A DNA stretch of 64,000 bases from Amyelois transitella (GCF_032362555.1 NC_083509.1:3309001-3373000), one strand, 5' to 3'; positions 45,230 to 58,168 are shown, numbered from the stretch's first letter. The notes: a model not told the origin generated them from the letters alone. Translations and numbers: made by a program.

Positions 45230-46289
45230 CTTGTGAATGTGAAGTGAATTTATGCACTTTTGCATTCAGGCAACGTCACGATTCAAGATGCTCAAATTGT
45301 TAATGCACTATGTACATATAACATTTTATTTTTCAAAATGCCTAAGCACTTTCAATGTACATGATCTCTTTTCCGGTGGGGTAGGCAGAAACTTGATTTG
45401 ATTGAATAAATTAATAGATTACTACAATAATGCCACATTTACTTTATTTTCTCATTCTATTTATAAGCCTACCACCTAGGATGTTTAAGCCCCTACACTT
45501 AGAGATCTACGCAAACTCATGTTTTTTATTAAATAAGGCAGGTACTTAATAAGTACGTACTATAGATACATTGGATATTTTACATGTAAATGAAGGGAAG
45601 AAAAAAGGTCAACGTGAAGTGAACTTTTTTCAGACTGGCTTATTGTATCTATGTATTTCTACGCTATATTATGTAGTCATGTTGCTGTTAAGTGACACAT
45701 ACATCCACACTAATAATTCATATCATACATACATAAATCCCGCCTCTTTCCAGGAAGGGTAGGCATATACTACTGCTTTCCACTTGTCATGTTCCCTGCA
45801 AATATCACTTGCTGAAAAACGAAAAGTGTAATAGGGGCAATAGGTCGCTTGCTTCCGTAAACACGTCGATAATTTTTGTGAGGAAAATAGTCAATGAATT
45901 GCAACAATCAATTAAATTTCACAGTGTATCCTGATATTTTTTATCATTGACACTTTGACTTCTTTAGCTTCATCCACATTCAAACTATGTGTGAGCTCGT
46001 CGGTTTTGGATACTCTTGACCTGACCTTTTGCCTGACTAATAACTAAAGAGTTGTGTTTATAACAAATAAACTCAAAAGTACTCAACAAATTTGGACGAA
46101 ATTTGGCACATAGAATGCTTTATGAGTTACATAGGCAACTTTTTCCCCTGCACAAAAGCTAGCCTACTATTAAAAGTACCTACCTACATTAATTCACTTG
46201 TGCTTGGGGTTGTGCTTCTTTATAATATCCTGTTAGACCCTAGCTTTATAAACAAAAGATCATCAATAGGCTAAAATAAAAACTCAGTA
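45230..46289. other. Intergenic region with retroposon remnants
   Basis: It holds a copy of the second SINE-like family from about 45724 ((CATA)n then 'cgcctctttccaggaaggg') to about 46050 ('actcttgacctgacctttt'), interrupted by about 130 bp of other sequence. No gene is recognised between the convergent RpS2 and RPAC2. Confidence 0.55.
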
Positions 46290-47149
46290 TTAACTTTTAT
46301 GAAACTCTTTTACTTTATTTTCAAACAAGTCTATAGTATGTGTGCACAGTTTCTCAAGGTCTTTTAGTCCTCGTTTCAATATCTCTAATGCTGGTGTGTT
46401 TTTTGACTGTATCCTAAAGTGCATCTTGGCTTCTGCAGGGTGAGGGACTGTGTATCCGCAGAACTGGACATCTTCACTGAAAAAGTGTATATAAAAATAC
46501 ATTTTTAACAAAAGGCCGAGAGTCTCTTATGGGGATAGACAGAGTCAAGGGCTAAGCACTAAGTTGGCCTATTATGCTGTACAAATTGTTAATGTTACAA
46601 TTAAGTATAAATAAACATTGTTGTATATAATGCAAATGCCAATCTCCTGTTTGGTTTCCTTCCACCCAAAGGTTGACTGGAAGAGATTGGATTAGTGATA
46701 AGTCCACCTTTTTCTCTGCCTGCTTTGTGCTGTTTTGTATGTTTTATTCATATTGTGCAATAAAGTTTTATCTATGTACTTACTATCTTGAAATTATACA
46801 TTTTAATGCATTGCCTAAAGTGTGACTTTCATTTTGGAAAACATATGTGCGGCATGTTAGACCGGAGTCTTCATCTCCTGGTAACTGAAAAATAAAATAA
46901 GAAATTTTGAGAAATAAGAGATTAGATAATAAGGAAGTTGTTTATGAGATCATCGCTAGAAAATAACCAATTTATACTACCATACTAGAGAATGAAGGGA
47001 AGGAAGTATGCAGAGATCGTGGCAAGTGGAAAGAGGTAGTCTCTGCCTACCCCTCCGGAAAAGAGGCGTAATTTTGTGTATGTATGTACTAGAGAAGTTG
47101 TATAGGTAATTGTAATAATTTTTGTAAAACTTACCTCTGAAATTTTCAT
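46290..47149 (-). CDS. POLR1D: RNA polymerases I and III subunit RPAC2 (AC19, POLR1D)
   Basis: RPAC2 pairs with RPAC1 (AC40) as the alpha-like platform on which RNA polymerases I and III assemble. Exons: 47135-47149, 46784-46884, 46290-46476; phases match, 100 aa (about the Drosophila size, shorter than human 133). The alpha-like L-domain is clear: RTYVFQNESHTLGNALKCII, then FCGYTVPHPAEAKMHFRIQ and TPALEILKRGLKDL; human has the same EGHTLGNALR and HPSETKINLRIQ pattern. The first coding exon is only 15 nt (MKISE), so the start is somewhat uncertain, but its phase and GT donor fit. Its 3' end converges with RpS2. Confidence 0.92.
46978..47092 (-). repeat. Second SINE-like family, reverse copy in RPAC2 intron 1
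   Basis: 'gaaggaagtatgcagagat', 'cgtggcaagtggaaagagg', 'ctctgcctacccctccgga' and the end 'tgtatgtatgta'. It is the reverse of the copy at 30771-30885. Confidence 0.8.
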
Positions 47150-50100
47150 ATTTGTTTTGTTTCTGAAATAGATTTTAACCTAGTACACCGTAAAAAACTT
47201 ATGAGTTATTGTATATCAATACTACTTATGTACACACATAAAAATAGATGAACAAATCTTTTTCAAGTGTACACAAGGTAGATAGAGGTTATGTTTACGA
47301 ATAAGTTTATCGAGTTGGGTCACAAATCACAACTAAATAGAGATCAGTAACTGTCATTCACAATAATAATGACAATATTGACAGTGACAATTTGGCAGTT
47401 CTACACAGGTGACAATGAAGGATACATTTTTTAAATTATTACCAAGAATTCTGTCAAAGAACATAATGTCAACATGTCTTTTAAGATAGTCGTGTTTCTA
47501 CTTCTTGTAGGTAGTTTTATTTTAATGAATGAAGATTATTGAACAAATATTTATTTTCATAGACGTCTTCTCACGAGTTTCAAGCTATCAAAAGCACGTT
47601 CATCCTTACTTCTCTGGGCCCGGTGTGCGTTTTTTTTTATTTTGCATTATAATTGGGTTATTCAGTTTTTAAATGACGGGACTCCAGACTGGCCTCCGCA
47701 ACCTTTGCAGGGGAACTTTGCTTTGGATCCCGGTAAAAGCTGCATTAGATGTGCCTCCCATAGTCGTCGTCGTAAAGAGTGGAGTACCTTTACAATTAAA
47801 GTGCCGAGACTGTTTTGCTTTTCTAGATGCAATTTCTGAAGCAGGTCTCATAAATCCCAACGGGAGGTTGAAATAACGAACGAAAAAAGAAACGCGAATA
47901 AGTATAATTGCGGGATGGAATCTTATTAGTTTCATAACCCATTAAATAGATAACACTTATGCAGGTTAATTGTTTTATTAATCCACATTATTATTGACTG
48001 CAAAGGTGCCGACCGCAATATGTCGTTAACTTTTAATGAAATGCTTCAGCCAAAGTGATTCTCTTTGTATCCCTTGTCTCGAGCAGGAATTTATCTCATC
48101 ATTGTGTTCCCAGCAGCTTCGGAGTGATGTGTATTCGCATAAATTAAACTTTGTGGGCGGCACAGCCTGATGAGAGCACTCTTATGACAATTTATGCCAG
48201 CTCCGATACGAGTATTATACCTGCTTAAGATACTGACTAGAATTTAGGGTAACAGGTATAGAATTATATTGACAAATATTCGTCATAAGTACTTTGCCAG
48301 ACTTGACGTAAACTAGTTTTATTACAAACAAACTTTTCACATCGGAAATTATGTAATGTGAAAAAATTTTGTAATGCATAAAGGCTTACGTTATCAAAGA
48401 GCATATTAAGAAGCTTCCTGATGCAAACTCGGTTTTCAAACACAAGCCGTTTTATATCACAGTTGATTTCATTGCTTTTTCATTCATTGCCGCAACAGGA
48501 TTGGCACAAAGAGACTTACCGCCTTTGTTGATTTTTTTCTTTTTTAAGCTTTGTTCGTGATAGCTAGCGCTGGCACGGGATTAACTCGCAGTGTCTCATA
48601 GCGCTGTAGTGATGTCGAATTATCGATGTCAAATTATTGGTAGTTGCCCGTAGAAAACCAGCAATAAAAACTGTAAAAGGAATACTTAGTAGCTGATTTT
48701 CTGTTCATCTCTTGATTTATTAAATATTTGTGTTGCACCCTCTGCTTTGACGCTCTTCGGGATGGGGTCAGCTTTCTAAGATGTTTTTCTTAAACTTAAC
48801 TTCATCCGCTGTACAGTATCTTTAGTTATAAGTCCCGATTCGGATATATTTTCGACTTGTTATCGACCTAGGATTCAGCTAAGCCGACAAAGGCAATTCG
48901 TTCCCTAGAACCTGCTGGCTTCTACAAGACGTGACCTTGATATGACCGGACTTGTCCTATCCAGGATTATAGTCAAAGGCATACCAACTACGGGTTGCTC
49001 TTTAGAGAGGTGATGATGTGACCGGGACAGCCGGGGACTAACACCAAGGAAGGAAGAAGAAGTACTAATATTTTTATGGAAATTTTCAAAGGGGCAATAC
49101 GCCTGGCATCGGCATATTCTTATCGACATTTCCACTAGGTTATCACGCATCACTACTCACAGCTCGCAGCAATGCCATGTCATTAGCTAAGTAAACAACT
49201 AGAGCGGATTTGCAAATGTGTTTGCTTTATTCAAGTAAACTTTGTTTGTTAGCGACTGGCAGACAAAAGTAACAAATCGTTCGTTATTATATATAGTCAT
49301 AGGCACTATTGCTTGCCTGACGTACTTTTGATAAGTACTTTGCACGTAGTAGGAGCACAGTGTTCTTTTTTCATATCCATACTTTTATTTTTTCTCATGG
49401 CTATAAACTATCGACCCTCAAGTTCGTAAATTGCTCCACTGGTTCTTAAAAACTTGCCTAATGGTTTTTCCTTTTTACAACTGCATTATCCCAGTATTTA
49501 GCCGCTTTTTGCTTTTAGACAAATGCTTTGTAAAGAACACGACGGATAAGAACTAAAGCGTATTCGTAATACTGCACGTTGGGAGCAAATACCTAGTGAC
49601 TTCAAAGGGCTTTTTTTACTGCCTTTAAATTGGCAACCATCTTTGATAATAGTTTTGCAAAGATGCAAGATTTCATGTTTGCCTTGTAACGTAGAAAAAC
49701 ATAGTGTGTGCCACCAGCTTCTCTTCCCAAGCAGATAGTAAAAGTCGGTCAAGGGAAAGCCTAATAAACTTGGGATTTTAATAGGTGATGGGCTAGCAAC
49801 TAGTTACCTAATATTTGAAACTGAGTTCCATCATTAAGTTATATATAGCTAAATGTGGCCTTTAAACGTAAAAAATTTTAAAATTAATTAATAAAAATAT
49901 ACTTATATAAAGGAGTTTATGTTAATAAAAACACAGCTGTGTCCGGGATTTTTATTATATTTTAGTGCCTGGGTCTGCTACACTCGATTAAACTTTGAAG
50001 CTTTGAGCTGAAAACAGAATCTCTAATAACATTCGCCATGTGTGTTCAAGAGCTTTCTCATTAGTTATGAAAATTAGATATTTATGCAATATTATTTTCG

Positions 50101-50279
50101 TTCATGGATATTGGAACACTGAAATTTTCCTAAAAATAAGTTAATTCTAAAATAACCTAAGTATAAGTCTTTAGTAAATGCATTCGCATGTGGCGCGGTG
50201 GCAAAAAAGTCAAATTAATGTACCTAATGTAGAGAAATCACAGTATGAGATAGGTAGTTTAAAAATTAAAGGGTAAAAA
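47150..50279. other. Gene-poor DNA upstream of RPAC2
   Basis: No gene is recognised. Repeat remnants include 47670-47720 ('ctccgcaacctttgcaggg'), 48900-49060, and a TATG-family piece at about 49700-49870 ('aataaacttgggattttaa', 'gatgggctagcaac'). A short frame at 47673-47876 is discussed under rejected items. Confidence 0.5.
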
Positions 50280-50490
50280 TCTTTTATATTATATTCTCGT
50301 GTCACAATGTTCGTTCCTGTACTCCTCGGCTCGGCCGAAACGGCTTGACATAATATTGAGTAGGTTTGAGAATCGGCCAACACCTATTTTTCATACCCCT
50401 TAATGATAGGGTTGTCCACCCTTAACATTTTTTTTTAACTAGAAATTACTTAAGAATTATTTATATAGCAAAACAACGTTTGCCGGGACA
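50280..50490 (-). repeat. Interspersed repeat, reverse partner of 60733-60958
   Basis: 'ttctcgtgtcacaatgttcg' to 'aaacaacgtttgccgggaca' followed by 'gctag' is the reverse complement of the copy at 60733-60958. Both contain 'agggttgtccacccttaac' in their respective orientation. A known abundant insect repeat type, class not assigned here. Confidence 0.75.
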
Positions 50491-50599
50491 GCTAGAAAAA
50501 TATAAAATATCAATGGTTGAATTTACTAAACTATGCCAGGCGAAGTATGGTAATACTACGAAATAGGTAATGTGCGTATAATTTGGAAAAAATAGTTAA

Positions 50600-50790
50600 A
50601 ATTCAATTCGAGAGCATTGGTGGTCAATTAGGTAAGATGCCTGACCATAATGCGCAAGTAATGCGCGAGGAGGCACAGGTTCAAAACCTACCTCGGCCAT
50701 GTAAAAGCTTGTTGGCCAAAACCTTTTTTCAGAGTTATGTAAATTAGTTTGAGTGCTAACCCATATTGTGATGTGAATGATTTAAGGTAA
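50600..50790 (+). repeat. tRNA-derived SINE, second type
   Basis: The head has a box A-like 'tggtcaattaggtaagatgc' and a box B-like 'ggttcaaaacct' with 'ctcggccatgta'. The body 'gtttgagtgctaacc' matches the tail at 37254-37410. Confidence 0.7.
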
Positions 50791-51681
50791 ATTTCTTAGT
50801 TTAAATATTATGTTTTAGAAGGGAAGGCAATCGAGCCAATCAAAACAAAACGAAAACAAATTAACCGACATTGTGTTGGATCGCTACCATAAACCAGGCC
50901 TGATTCTCAAGGGAAATGGGTGAAAATGAATCCAGCCAGTTAGAAGTTATTAGGGTCCAGTGGGATTAATTAAAGTTTCACTAAACACAGTATTTAAAGC
51001 CTGATAAACTTAAGCCGTTGAAGAATCAAGTGGCTAATTGATAGGCATGAATGAAGTTAGGTTAGTAATACATGTGGGGTAACCAAACGCTAGCCTTTAT
51101 TCCATCGTGAAGTTATGGTAATTTTATAATGTAAATAATTTTTAAGTAATCTCAATACCTACTTATAAAAGTATGCCTTCCTATAACAATGTATACTTAC
51201 TTATTAATGGAACATAATTATTGATAGTATTTCATTATTTTAGGTTTCTTTTTCCTCATTAAGAGTTGTAAATTAATATGCTTCATTTCAGGATCAGGCA
51301 GTATTAAATATACTTCATAATCCCTACCAGGGATCTTCTAATTAATGTGTGTTATACTGACCAGTCGGAATTTGTTTGAAACAATGCGTTGTATTTAGAC
51401 GCTTACCTGAACTGGGATAAAAGGTCGCCTTTATTAAACTTATTTGGAAGGAAGAGAAAACATCTAATTGCGCTGTCCTACATAAAATAACAATAAGCCC
51501 CCGGGCTATGCCGTACCGACCATACTTTAGTGAGGATTTACTTAGTTCATGAATTAAATTTTATTCATTCCAAAGGTAAGGGTCGTTGCTGAATTGAGCT
51601 TGTCATTAAAACAGAGGATTCGATTAACATTCTAAATCGGATTAAATCGACTCCAGTGTTATTGAACGAATTTAGTCTAAC

Positions 51682-51734
51682 CTTATTTCATCTGTTCTTT
51701 ACACCAAAAGGGTGTAAAGAACAGATGGAATAAA
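51682..51734. repeat. Hairpin with 24-nt arms (22 of 24 paired)
   Basis: The arms 51682-51705 and 51711-51734 ('ctgttctttacacc' and 'ggtgtaaagaacag') surround a 5-nt loop. No gene is nearby. Confidence 0.85.
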
Positions 51735-52429
51735 TGTAAGTTTCACGTAGCGTCAAAGAAATTATTATTTTTTAATATATACTTAATTATTATACACATA
51801 AAAACCTATTTCATTCAATCCAGTCACCAGATTCAGAAATAGCAACCCTGAATTTTTCGGCACAATGAATTTCTCCGGAATTATGGAAATTTCATTCGCC
51901 AAGGAAAATATGTCCGTCTGTTGTCCCTGTTCACGCGTGGCTGGCCAAAAGATTTGGCGTTGTAATATACGAGCTAAAATCTACCTGGGGTGAGTATAGT
52001 TAGGATCTTCCGTAGGAGTCTACGAAATTAAGGTATGTTTGTTGTTTGTTTTGCAATTGGTGAAACCAATATTCACGTTTGCAAGTTAGGGTTAACATTT
52101 AGAGCTATATGAATTTCTCATTTGGAAACAGCATAATATTTACCTACAAAGTTTTGGGGCTGCAGGTGTAATATGAAATAGTAATTACTGTGCACTGCTT
52201 TAGTGAAAGAACATGTTATAGACATCTGTCTATAAGCGTTTAGTAGGTTCGTGTAATATTTTTTAGTAGGTTATTCAAATAGCATTCGGGAGTACTTACC
52301 ACGGGATTTTTCCGTATTTTTGCAATCTACACGGGCAGAAAAACAGGTTGTTTGCCAGCTGCTCTGCATCATTCTCATCATCAGCAAGTTCTGTAACGAT
52401 GGAAATTATATAAAATATACATGTACATT

Positions 52430-53175
52430 CGTATCATGACGTCATAACTACTTACAGGGTAGACAGAGCCAACAGTCCCGAAATTGTAAGGCTACGTTCA
52501 GCTGGCCATAGTTTAGTGATGGAATTGAAATTCAATATAATAGTGATAGGTTGACTGGTTGCTAGCCCAACGCCTAAAAGAAGAATCGCAAATTTATGAG
52601 CATATCCCTTAGCCGTCTTTTAACGCACTATCGAAAAGAGATGGAGTGGTCCTATTCTAAAAATGCCGGGAACCACACGGTCACAAAAAAATGAAGAAAA
52701 CATTTACATTTCCGTTGAATAAACCAGCTGGGACCCAATAAGTGGAGCAAGCAGTTGCTTCTGCAGCCCGCGTGGAGTATGACAGTGATATATCACCGCA
52801 TACAAATTGCTGCACTTTTAAACTTACAGGTAGGGTCACCAAATAAACAAGAGTTTATTGGAAATATCTCCCACGATACAGCTTTTTCGTATTATACACA
52901 CATATAATCACGTTTTTCTCTTACAGGGTAGATTGGTTAATGATAGAACTGAGATTTAAATAGTGACAAATCGCTAGTCCATCGCCCAAAGAAAAGTAAT
53001 CCCAAGTTTATTAGCCTTTACAGAAGTAGCTGGTACACACTATGTTTTCCCTCGCTACTAGGCCAGCATGAAACCTTGCACTAGATGATGTGCGCCTTCC
53101 CTTTGTTGCCTTTTACAACATCCATGAGAAATAGATGGAGTGATCTTATTACAAAGTGCCGAAAACCACACGGCA
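52430..53175 (-). repeat. Two reverse copies of the TATG-tailed retroposon
   Basis: About 52430-52690 and 52905-53175. Both read 'cagggtagac' or 'cagggtagattgg' on the left and 'ggagtggtcctatt' or 'ggagtgatcttatt' on the right, ending in 'accacacgg'. The second copy carries about 85 bp of extra sequence ('gtagctggtacacactatg'). Confidence 0.8.
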
Positions 53176-53689
53176 TCCGGAAACGGTAAGGTCACCAAAC
53201 AAATAAGCGATAATTGAAAAAGTCGACCTAGTCCGAAAAGGCTGCCTTTTGTTAAAAGTTGTTTGCTTTTGAAACGTCAAACGATAAGGCTTCTGTTTTG
53301 TTTATGTTAAGAGGTAACATCAAAAGAATAATCATAAATTGAAACTAGTTATAAATTAAAATAAGTATTATTATAATTGGATTGTAAAGATCGTTTGACA
53401 CCTGAGATAGAACAAATAACGATGACTGTTTTCTATATATTTTTTTATATTTCTTATCTTTTTTATAACAAACAAACGACGATCTTCAAAATCTGATAAC
53501 GTGCGCCAAATGCTGGAGTAATATGTAAGAACTATCTTATTAGTACGAGTAATATATTATCTTTCATCACCCTCTTTATGTAAGTCGTGATTGCATCCTT
53601 ACCTCTTTGGGGAGGAGTCCTGGTTCAGTTAATATTTTTAATATTTAATAATTTTAATAATATTAATATTTTAATATATACGGGACAAA

Positions 53690-53910
53690 TTACACAGATT
53701 GAGTTAGCCTCGAAGTAAGTTCGAGACTTGTGTTACGAGATACTAACTCAACGATACTATATTTTATAATAAATACTTATATAGATAAACATCCAAGACC
53801 CAGGCCAATCAGAAAAAGTTCTTTTCTCATCATGCCCTGGCCGGGATTCGAACCCGGGACCCCCGGTGTCACAGACAAGCGTATTACCGCTGCGCCACAG
53901 AGGCCGTCAA
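53690..53910 (-). repeat. tRNA-derived SINE, well preserved
   Basis: On the minus strand it begins 'ggcctctgtggcgcagcggt', a clear box A region, and has 'gggttcgaatcccggcc' as box B. The body follows ('tatctatataagtatttatt', 'gttagtatctcgtaacac'). It resembles a tRNA only in the head, with no matching acceptor stem, so it is a SINE and not a tRNA gene. Confidence 0.88.
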
Positions 53911-54400
53911 AAGTTAAGTAAGTTAATGAAAGTCAGATTGAAAAACAATCTTTGTTTTTAATTCTATCAAATTTTAAGCAACCGATTTAGGAAATCGGTG
54001 CTTTTAATTATGGTTACGGCAGGTTTCTAAATCGGGACGTGTGGTCGCTGGATATAAGATCCCAGTCTGAATAATTGATAGTCCGGTGAGACTGTGTTTT
54101 ATTTATAAAGCACATTGACCAGCAAGGTCACAATACAAATTATTTTTTTTATTAATTAATTTTTTTTTATTTGCATAATACGATAACGATAAGACTTAAT
54201 TAAGGTTTTTAGTCTTTTAGAGACTATCTGTCACATTTTAGAAATGTTTGGTTTCAATTCGACATTTTAAAGGCAACATGTGAAAGGCAAAGAATTCTGA
54301 TCCCAACTTCCCAACTGATATCATAAATGCGAAAGTAAGTTTATTTGTTATCTGTGCACGCGTTATCTATTGAACCAATCTTCTTAATGCTTTATGTATA

Positions 54401-54670
54401 TACTAGCTTTCCGCCCGCGGCTTCGCCCACGTGTAATTCGGTTATATATAGCGTTTTTTAATGATCTCGACAGGGCTTTGTCTTCCACAGGCTGAAATCT
54501 TGTTACAACTGGAATTAAATATAGCCTGTGTTACTCAGGGATGATGTAGCTTTCTAATGGTGAATGTTTGAAATCGATTCAGTAGTTTCGGAGTTTATCG
54601 ATTACATGTGTAAACAAACAAACATATAAAAAAATAGATTGTTCCTCTTTATAATATTAGTATACATACA
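54401..54670 (-). repeat. Interspersed repeat, 'ccgcccgcggcttcgcccac' end
   Basis: It begins 'ctagctttccgcccgcggct' and ends 'ctttataatattagtata', with 'cagtagtttcggagttt' inside. It is a common lepidopteran non-LTR-like tail family, in reverse orientation. Confidence 0.75.
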
Positions 54671-55119
54671 AATCTATATAGAAAAAGTAAAGCGAGACAA
54701 AATCATCGTCTCAAAAGAAAAAAAAAACAGGATTTATAGGACGAAGAGGCCTTACAGGATTTCCTTCTGTTTAAGTATTTGCGTCTGATAGTCATCATCC
54801 CATGTGAATGAGCTGATGATGGAAGGTACAACTCCTCAACGGTTAGGAGTTGAAAGAAAATTCTTACGAAGTTATACGTACATGTGAGGCTATTAGGTTG
54901 ACCTAATAATAAAAAGTAAATCTCATTAACGTTAAGAATTTAAGTGAAAATGGATGCGGACAAATTTCGTCTCTTCACTTGTTTCCTTTTAGCTGTTTGT
55001 ATGGGTAGTGTTAACACAAAATAGGGATTTAAAGGCGTGATGTTATTAATGTTATGCATGTATGTACATAATTATGTATGTTATTATGTATGTTAAAGAG
55101 ACGACTGAAAGTTGTCATA

Positions 55120-55745
55120 CAAAGTCTTTTTTTTAAGGATGGGAAATCATCAAATGACCTCTCCCGCTCTGGGTGGAACGGAAGGGAGTGTCAGACTTTT
55201 ACTGACTAAAACCCACCTCGTTCCTTCAGTTGCCCTTTGCGTTCCGGGGCCACGGTATTTCGTTAGAACTTTCCCGCAGCCCCGGCTCAGTTTATCCCGT
55301 TTCCCCCCCTGGGGGGTTGACATTTCAAAAATCCCTTCTTAGTGCTCACTTATGTTACTAAAGGAACCTCTGTTCAAAATCTCAGACTCCTATACCGAGC
55401 GGTTTCGGCTGTGCGTTAATAAATCAGTCACCCAATCGCACCCCCTAAATCACGATTGGAGGGTAGTTTGAAAAAACTTATAATGTCAAACATATTTACT
55501 TGCCTATGTACGTGTTCATGCCAAGTTTCAAGTTTATAAACCCAAGGAATAAGATTTTTCATAGAAACGTTGTTACCCCTTTTCCCCCCCTTGGGGGTTG
55601 AATTTCCAAAAATCCTTTCTTAGTGCTCCCCTACATATCCCAAGGAACCTACATTCCAAATTTCAGCTGTCTACGACCAGTAGTTTCGACTGTGCGTTGT
55701 CTGTCAGTCAGTCACTCAGTAACGGAAGAGTTTTATATATATAGA
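55120..55745 (+). repeat. Interspersed repeat complex with a doubled G/C-rich unit
   Basis: 55130-55280 resembles a common lepidopteran retroposon ('gaaatcatcaaatgacctct', 'gggagtgtcagacttttact'). It is followed by two diverged copies of a unit at about 55290-55420 and 55580-55720 ('ttccccccttgggggttga', 'aatcctttcttagtgctc', 'gtttcgactgtgcgtt'). The short frames here are shadows. Confidence 0.65.
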
Positions 55746-57634
55746 TTAATTAAGAGTCTGGAGAAAGACTTGGGTACTTTTCATCCCGATAAAAAATTTA
55801 GTTCTCGTGAGATTAGCGCAAATCCTGTATTTTCCTGTAGGTGGCGCTAAATTCGCGTAAGCAAAACTGCGGGTGAAAACTAGTAATGTTATTAATAAGG
55901 TTTTTAATCACTAACATGTTTATATTAAGTTACCTGCGATAGAATGATTTCTGTTTATCTCATCAGAATGAGCCTTGGGGAAGCTTTTAGAGCCTAATCC
56001 TGTAATGTCAAGGATATGTATATCGTAGATTCTAATGTAGGTGATGTGAGAGCTTTGGGAAATGTAAGGGAATACTCGTTGATTTCGTTTACTTAGTATC
56101 TATATCAAAATATTTGCATACATTTTCATTACAAATTTGATTGTAGGGTAATGTAGTTTAGTTGATACATGGAAAGCAAATTTTAATGTTAAATATGAGT
56201 TTTTGCCACTATATTGGAAACAAAAGTTATAAAGAAATATTTACCGCGATTGACTTATATTTTTCCGCCATTTATTTTTATCAAAGACGAGCTCTTAAAT
56301 AAACAACAAAACGCCTATAAAACTTTTCAATTCATTTAGTAGGAACAAAAGAAAATAAAAGAATAAAAAACAGGACGTATTGGCCATGAATTTCATTGTT
56401 CACTTTATTTAATTTCTTACACTTCAGTGGAGCGTGTATCGGCTGTCGTTTGGAGCGGCCGGGAAATGGCGGCGACTTTGATATTTTTAACAAAATATAC
56501 CTATTTTCCTTATTAAAGATGTTGTGAACCGTGGTATTAAGATAGAAACGTTTATTTTTATTTATTCTCCTACGGGGTAGACAGAGCCTACAGTAAAAAA
56601 AGAAAGTCCATGTTCAGCTGTATTGAGATTTGAATGGTGAATTCACGACGTATTGCTATTTGATAAGTTTTCATTGACAAAAAAAATATTTTCTTCCTAT
56701 TTTTATGTTGCTTACAGTACCTACAATTGATTATAGGTAGAATGCATAGGATACCTGCCGTAACATTGTTGAGTGCCTTCAGACCGAACATAAAGCGACT
56801 TAAGTCTTGTTTTACACAACACGTCTTATTGTCTAGCCGTCTGCTACACGACACGGTATTTACCTTTGAATTGCTCCAAGTTTATGCGCTGGTAAAACTG
56901 GTAATGCGGCTACATGAAACGACAAATTACGCCCTTTTAATACATACATACATTAAAAAAAAGTTGCATTTATTCACTATACCGCTGGGTTTTGTTTTTT
57001 TAAAATTGGGATGCAGGGTTCCTTATTTGTTCCAGGCGTGCACTAAAAGATACGAGTAATTTGCCGACATTTCCGCAGAAACGGAGATTAACGGAATTTA
57101 TCTTTTAACGCGATTGGACCCGCGGGCGTAATCTAGTCTCTTTCATTTACTCGGGTAATATAGCCTACATGAACGTATACAAAAAGCCGTTACGCAAAAC
57201 ATATGCACGAGTTTAAAATATGAAATTTTGTAGCAACTGTGTGAATCCGTAACTAACTTTTGACCTTAATAAAACTCCCGTTAGTCAGGGATAACATTAA
57301 AATATCTCCCCGAATTTCATAACAACTCAAACTTTTGGGATAGGTAGGCTTTATTGTGAAAATTTTGTTCTCGTGCAGTAATAATAAAGTAGTGTTGCGA
57401 CCGGCGTTATAGTTGTCATCTGTTTATAGCTCTTAAGCATTAATTAATATGATCCTGTCATAGAAAATGGAATAATAGACCTCGGCTTCTCTCCAGAGAG
57501 GTGAGGACGCAACCGGGACTAACGCCAGAAGGACGATGATTCCAGAACAACATTGTTCCATTCTCTTTGGAATCTACGCATAAATTATGCCCAATTACTT
57601 CAAATAAAAAATAATAATGAAAATTGACTTTTAC
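55746..57634. other. Gene-poor DNA with small remnants
   Basis: It contains a repeat end near 55850-55880 ('aactgcgggtgaaaactag'), a TATG-family piece at about 56568-56640 ('ctacggggtagacagagcc'), a repeat end near 57115-57140 ('gacccgcgggcgtaatctag') and a fragment at 57475-57545. No gene is recognised. Confidence 0.5.
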
Positions 57635-57872
57635 AATGCTGTGTGGTTTCTGGCAATTTAAAATAGAATCACTGCTTATCTTTCCCATGGATGTCGTAAA
57701 AGGCGACTAAGGGGTAGGCTTATAAACTTGGGATTCTGGCTAGCAACCTGGCACTGTTTGAATCTCAATTCCATCATGAAATCATACAGCTGAATGTGGC
57801 CTTTCAGTCTTTTTTAAACTGTTGGCTTTATCTACCCCGCAAGGGTTATAGACGTGACTATGTATGTATACC
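57635..57872 (+). repeat. SINE-like retroposon (TATG-tailed family)
   Basis: Sense copy: 'gctgtgtggtttctggcaat', 'cccatggatgtcgtaaaagg', 'ctaccccgcaagggttatag' and the tail 'tatgtatgta'. The middle has a small deletion relative to the 24736 copy. Confidence 0.85.
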
Positions 57873-58084
57873 CAATCACTTCTAATACAAAATAATAATG
57901 AAAATTAACTTTTACCTTCTTGTCACCTGAATCTATTCACTAAGCCATCCAGTTGAACGTGGCCTTGCCTTACCGCGACAGTTGGTTCTCTGCAATGCAT
58001 ACAAACATGATACAAGTACTTTATCAATAAACTCTTAATAATATCCTACACTTAAATAACAGCGGAATTTGAATGCTCCCTCAG

Positions 58085-58168
58085 AATTTCAGGCATCTTG
58101 CGTGTGGCGTAGTTAAGTGAAAGAAATTTCAGGAATGCCGCCTGTGGCGTAGTTAAGTGAAAGTCACG
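58085..58168 (+). repeat. Tandem duplication, period about 43 bp
   Basis: 'aatttcaggcatcttgcgtg' plus 'tggcgtagttaagtgaaag' is followed by a second, slightly diverged copy. Confidence 0.8.

Noticed and set aside
47673-47876. Possible exon ending CFAFLDAISEAGLINPNGRLK
   Set aside because: The frame looks protein-like near its end, but it begins within a repeat remnant, I recognise no family, and no splice sites clearly bound it. A database search of this peptide would settle it.
53820-53910. tRNA gene on the minus strand
   Set aside because: Box A and box B are present but there is no paired acceptor stem, and the same SINE body follows as in other copies; it is a SINE head.
55112-55850. Two plus-strand open frames of about 75 codons
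   Set aside because: They fall in an interspersed repeat complex and have no family resemblance.
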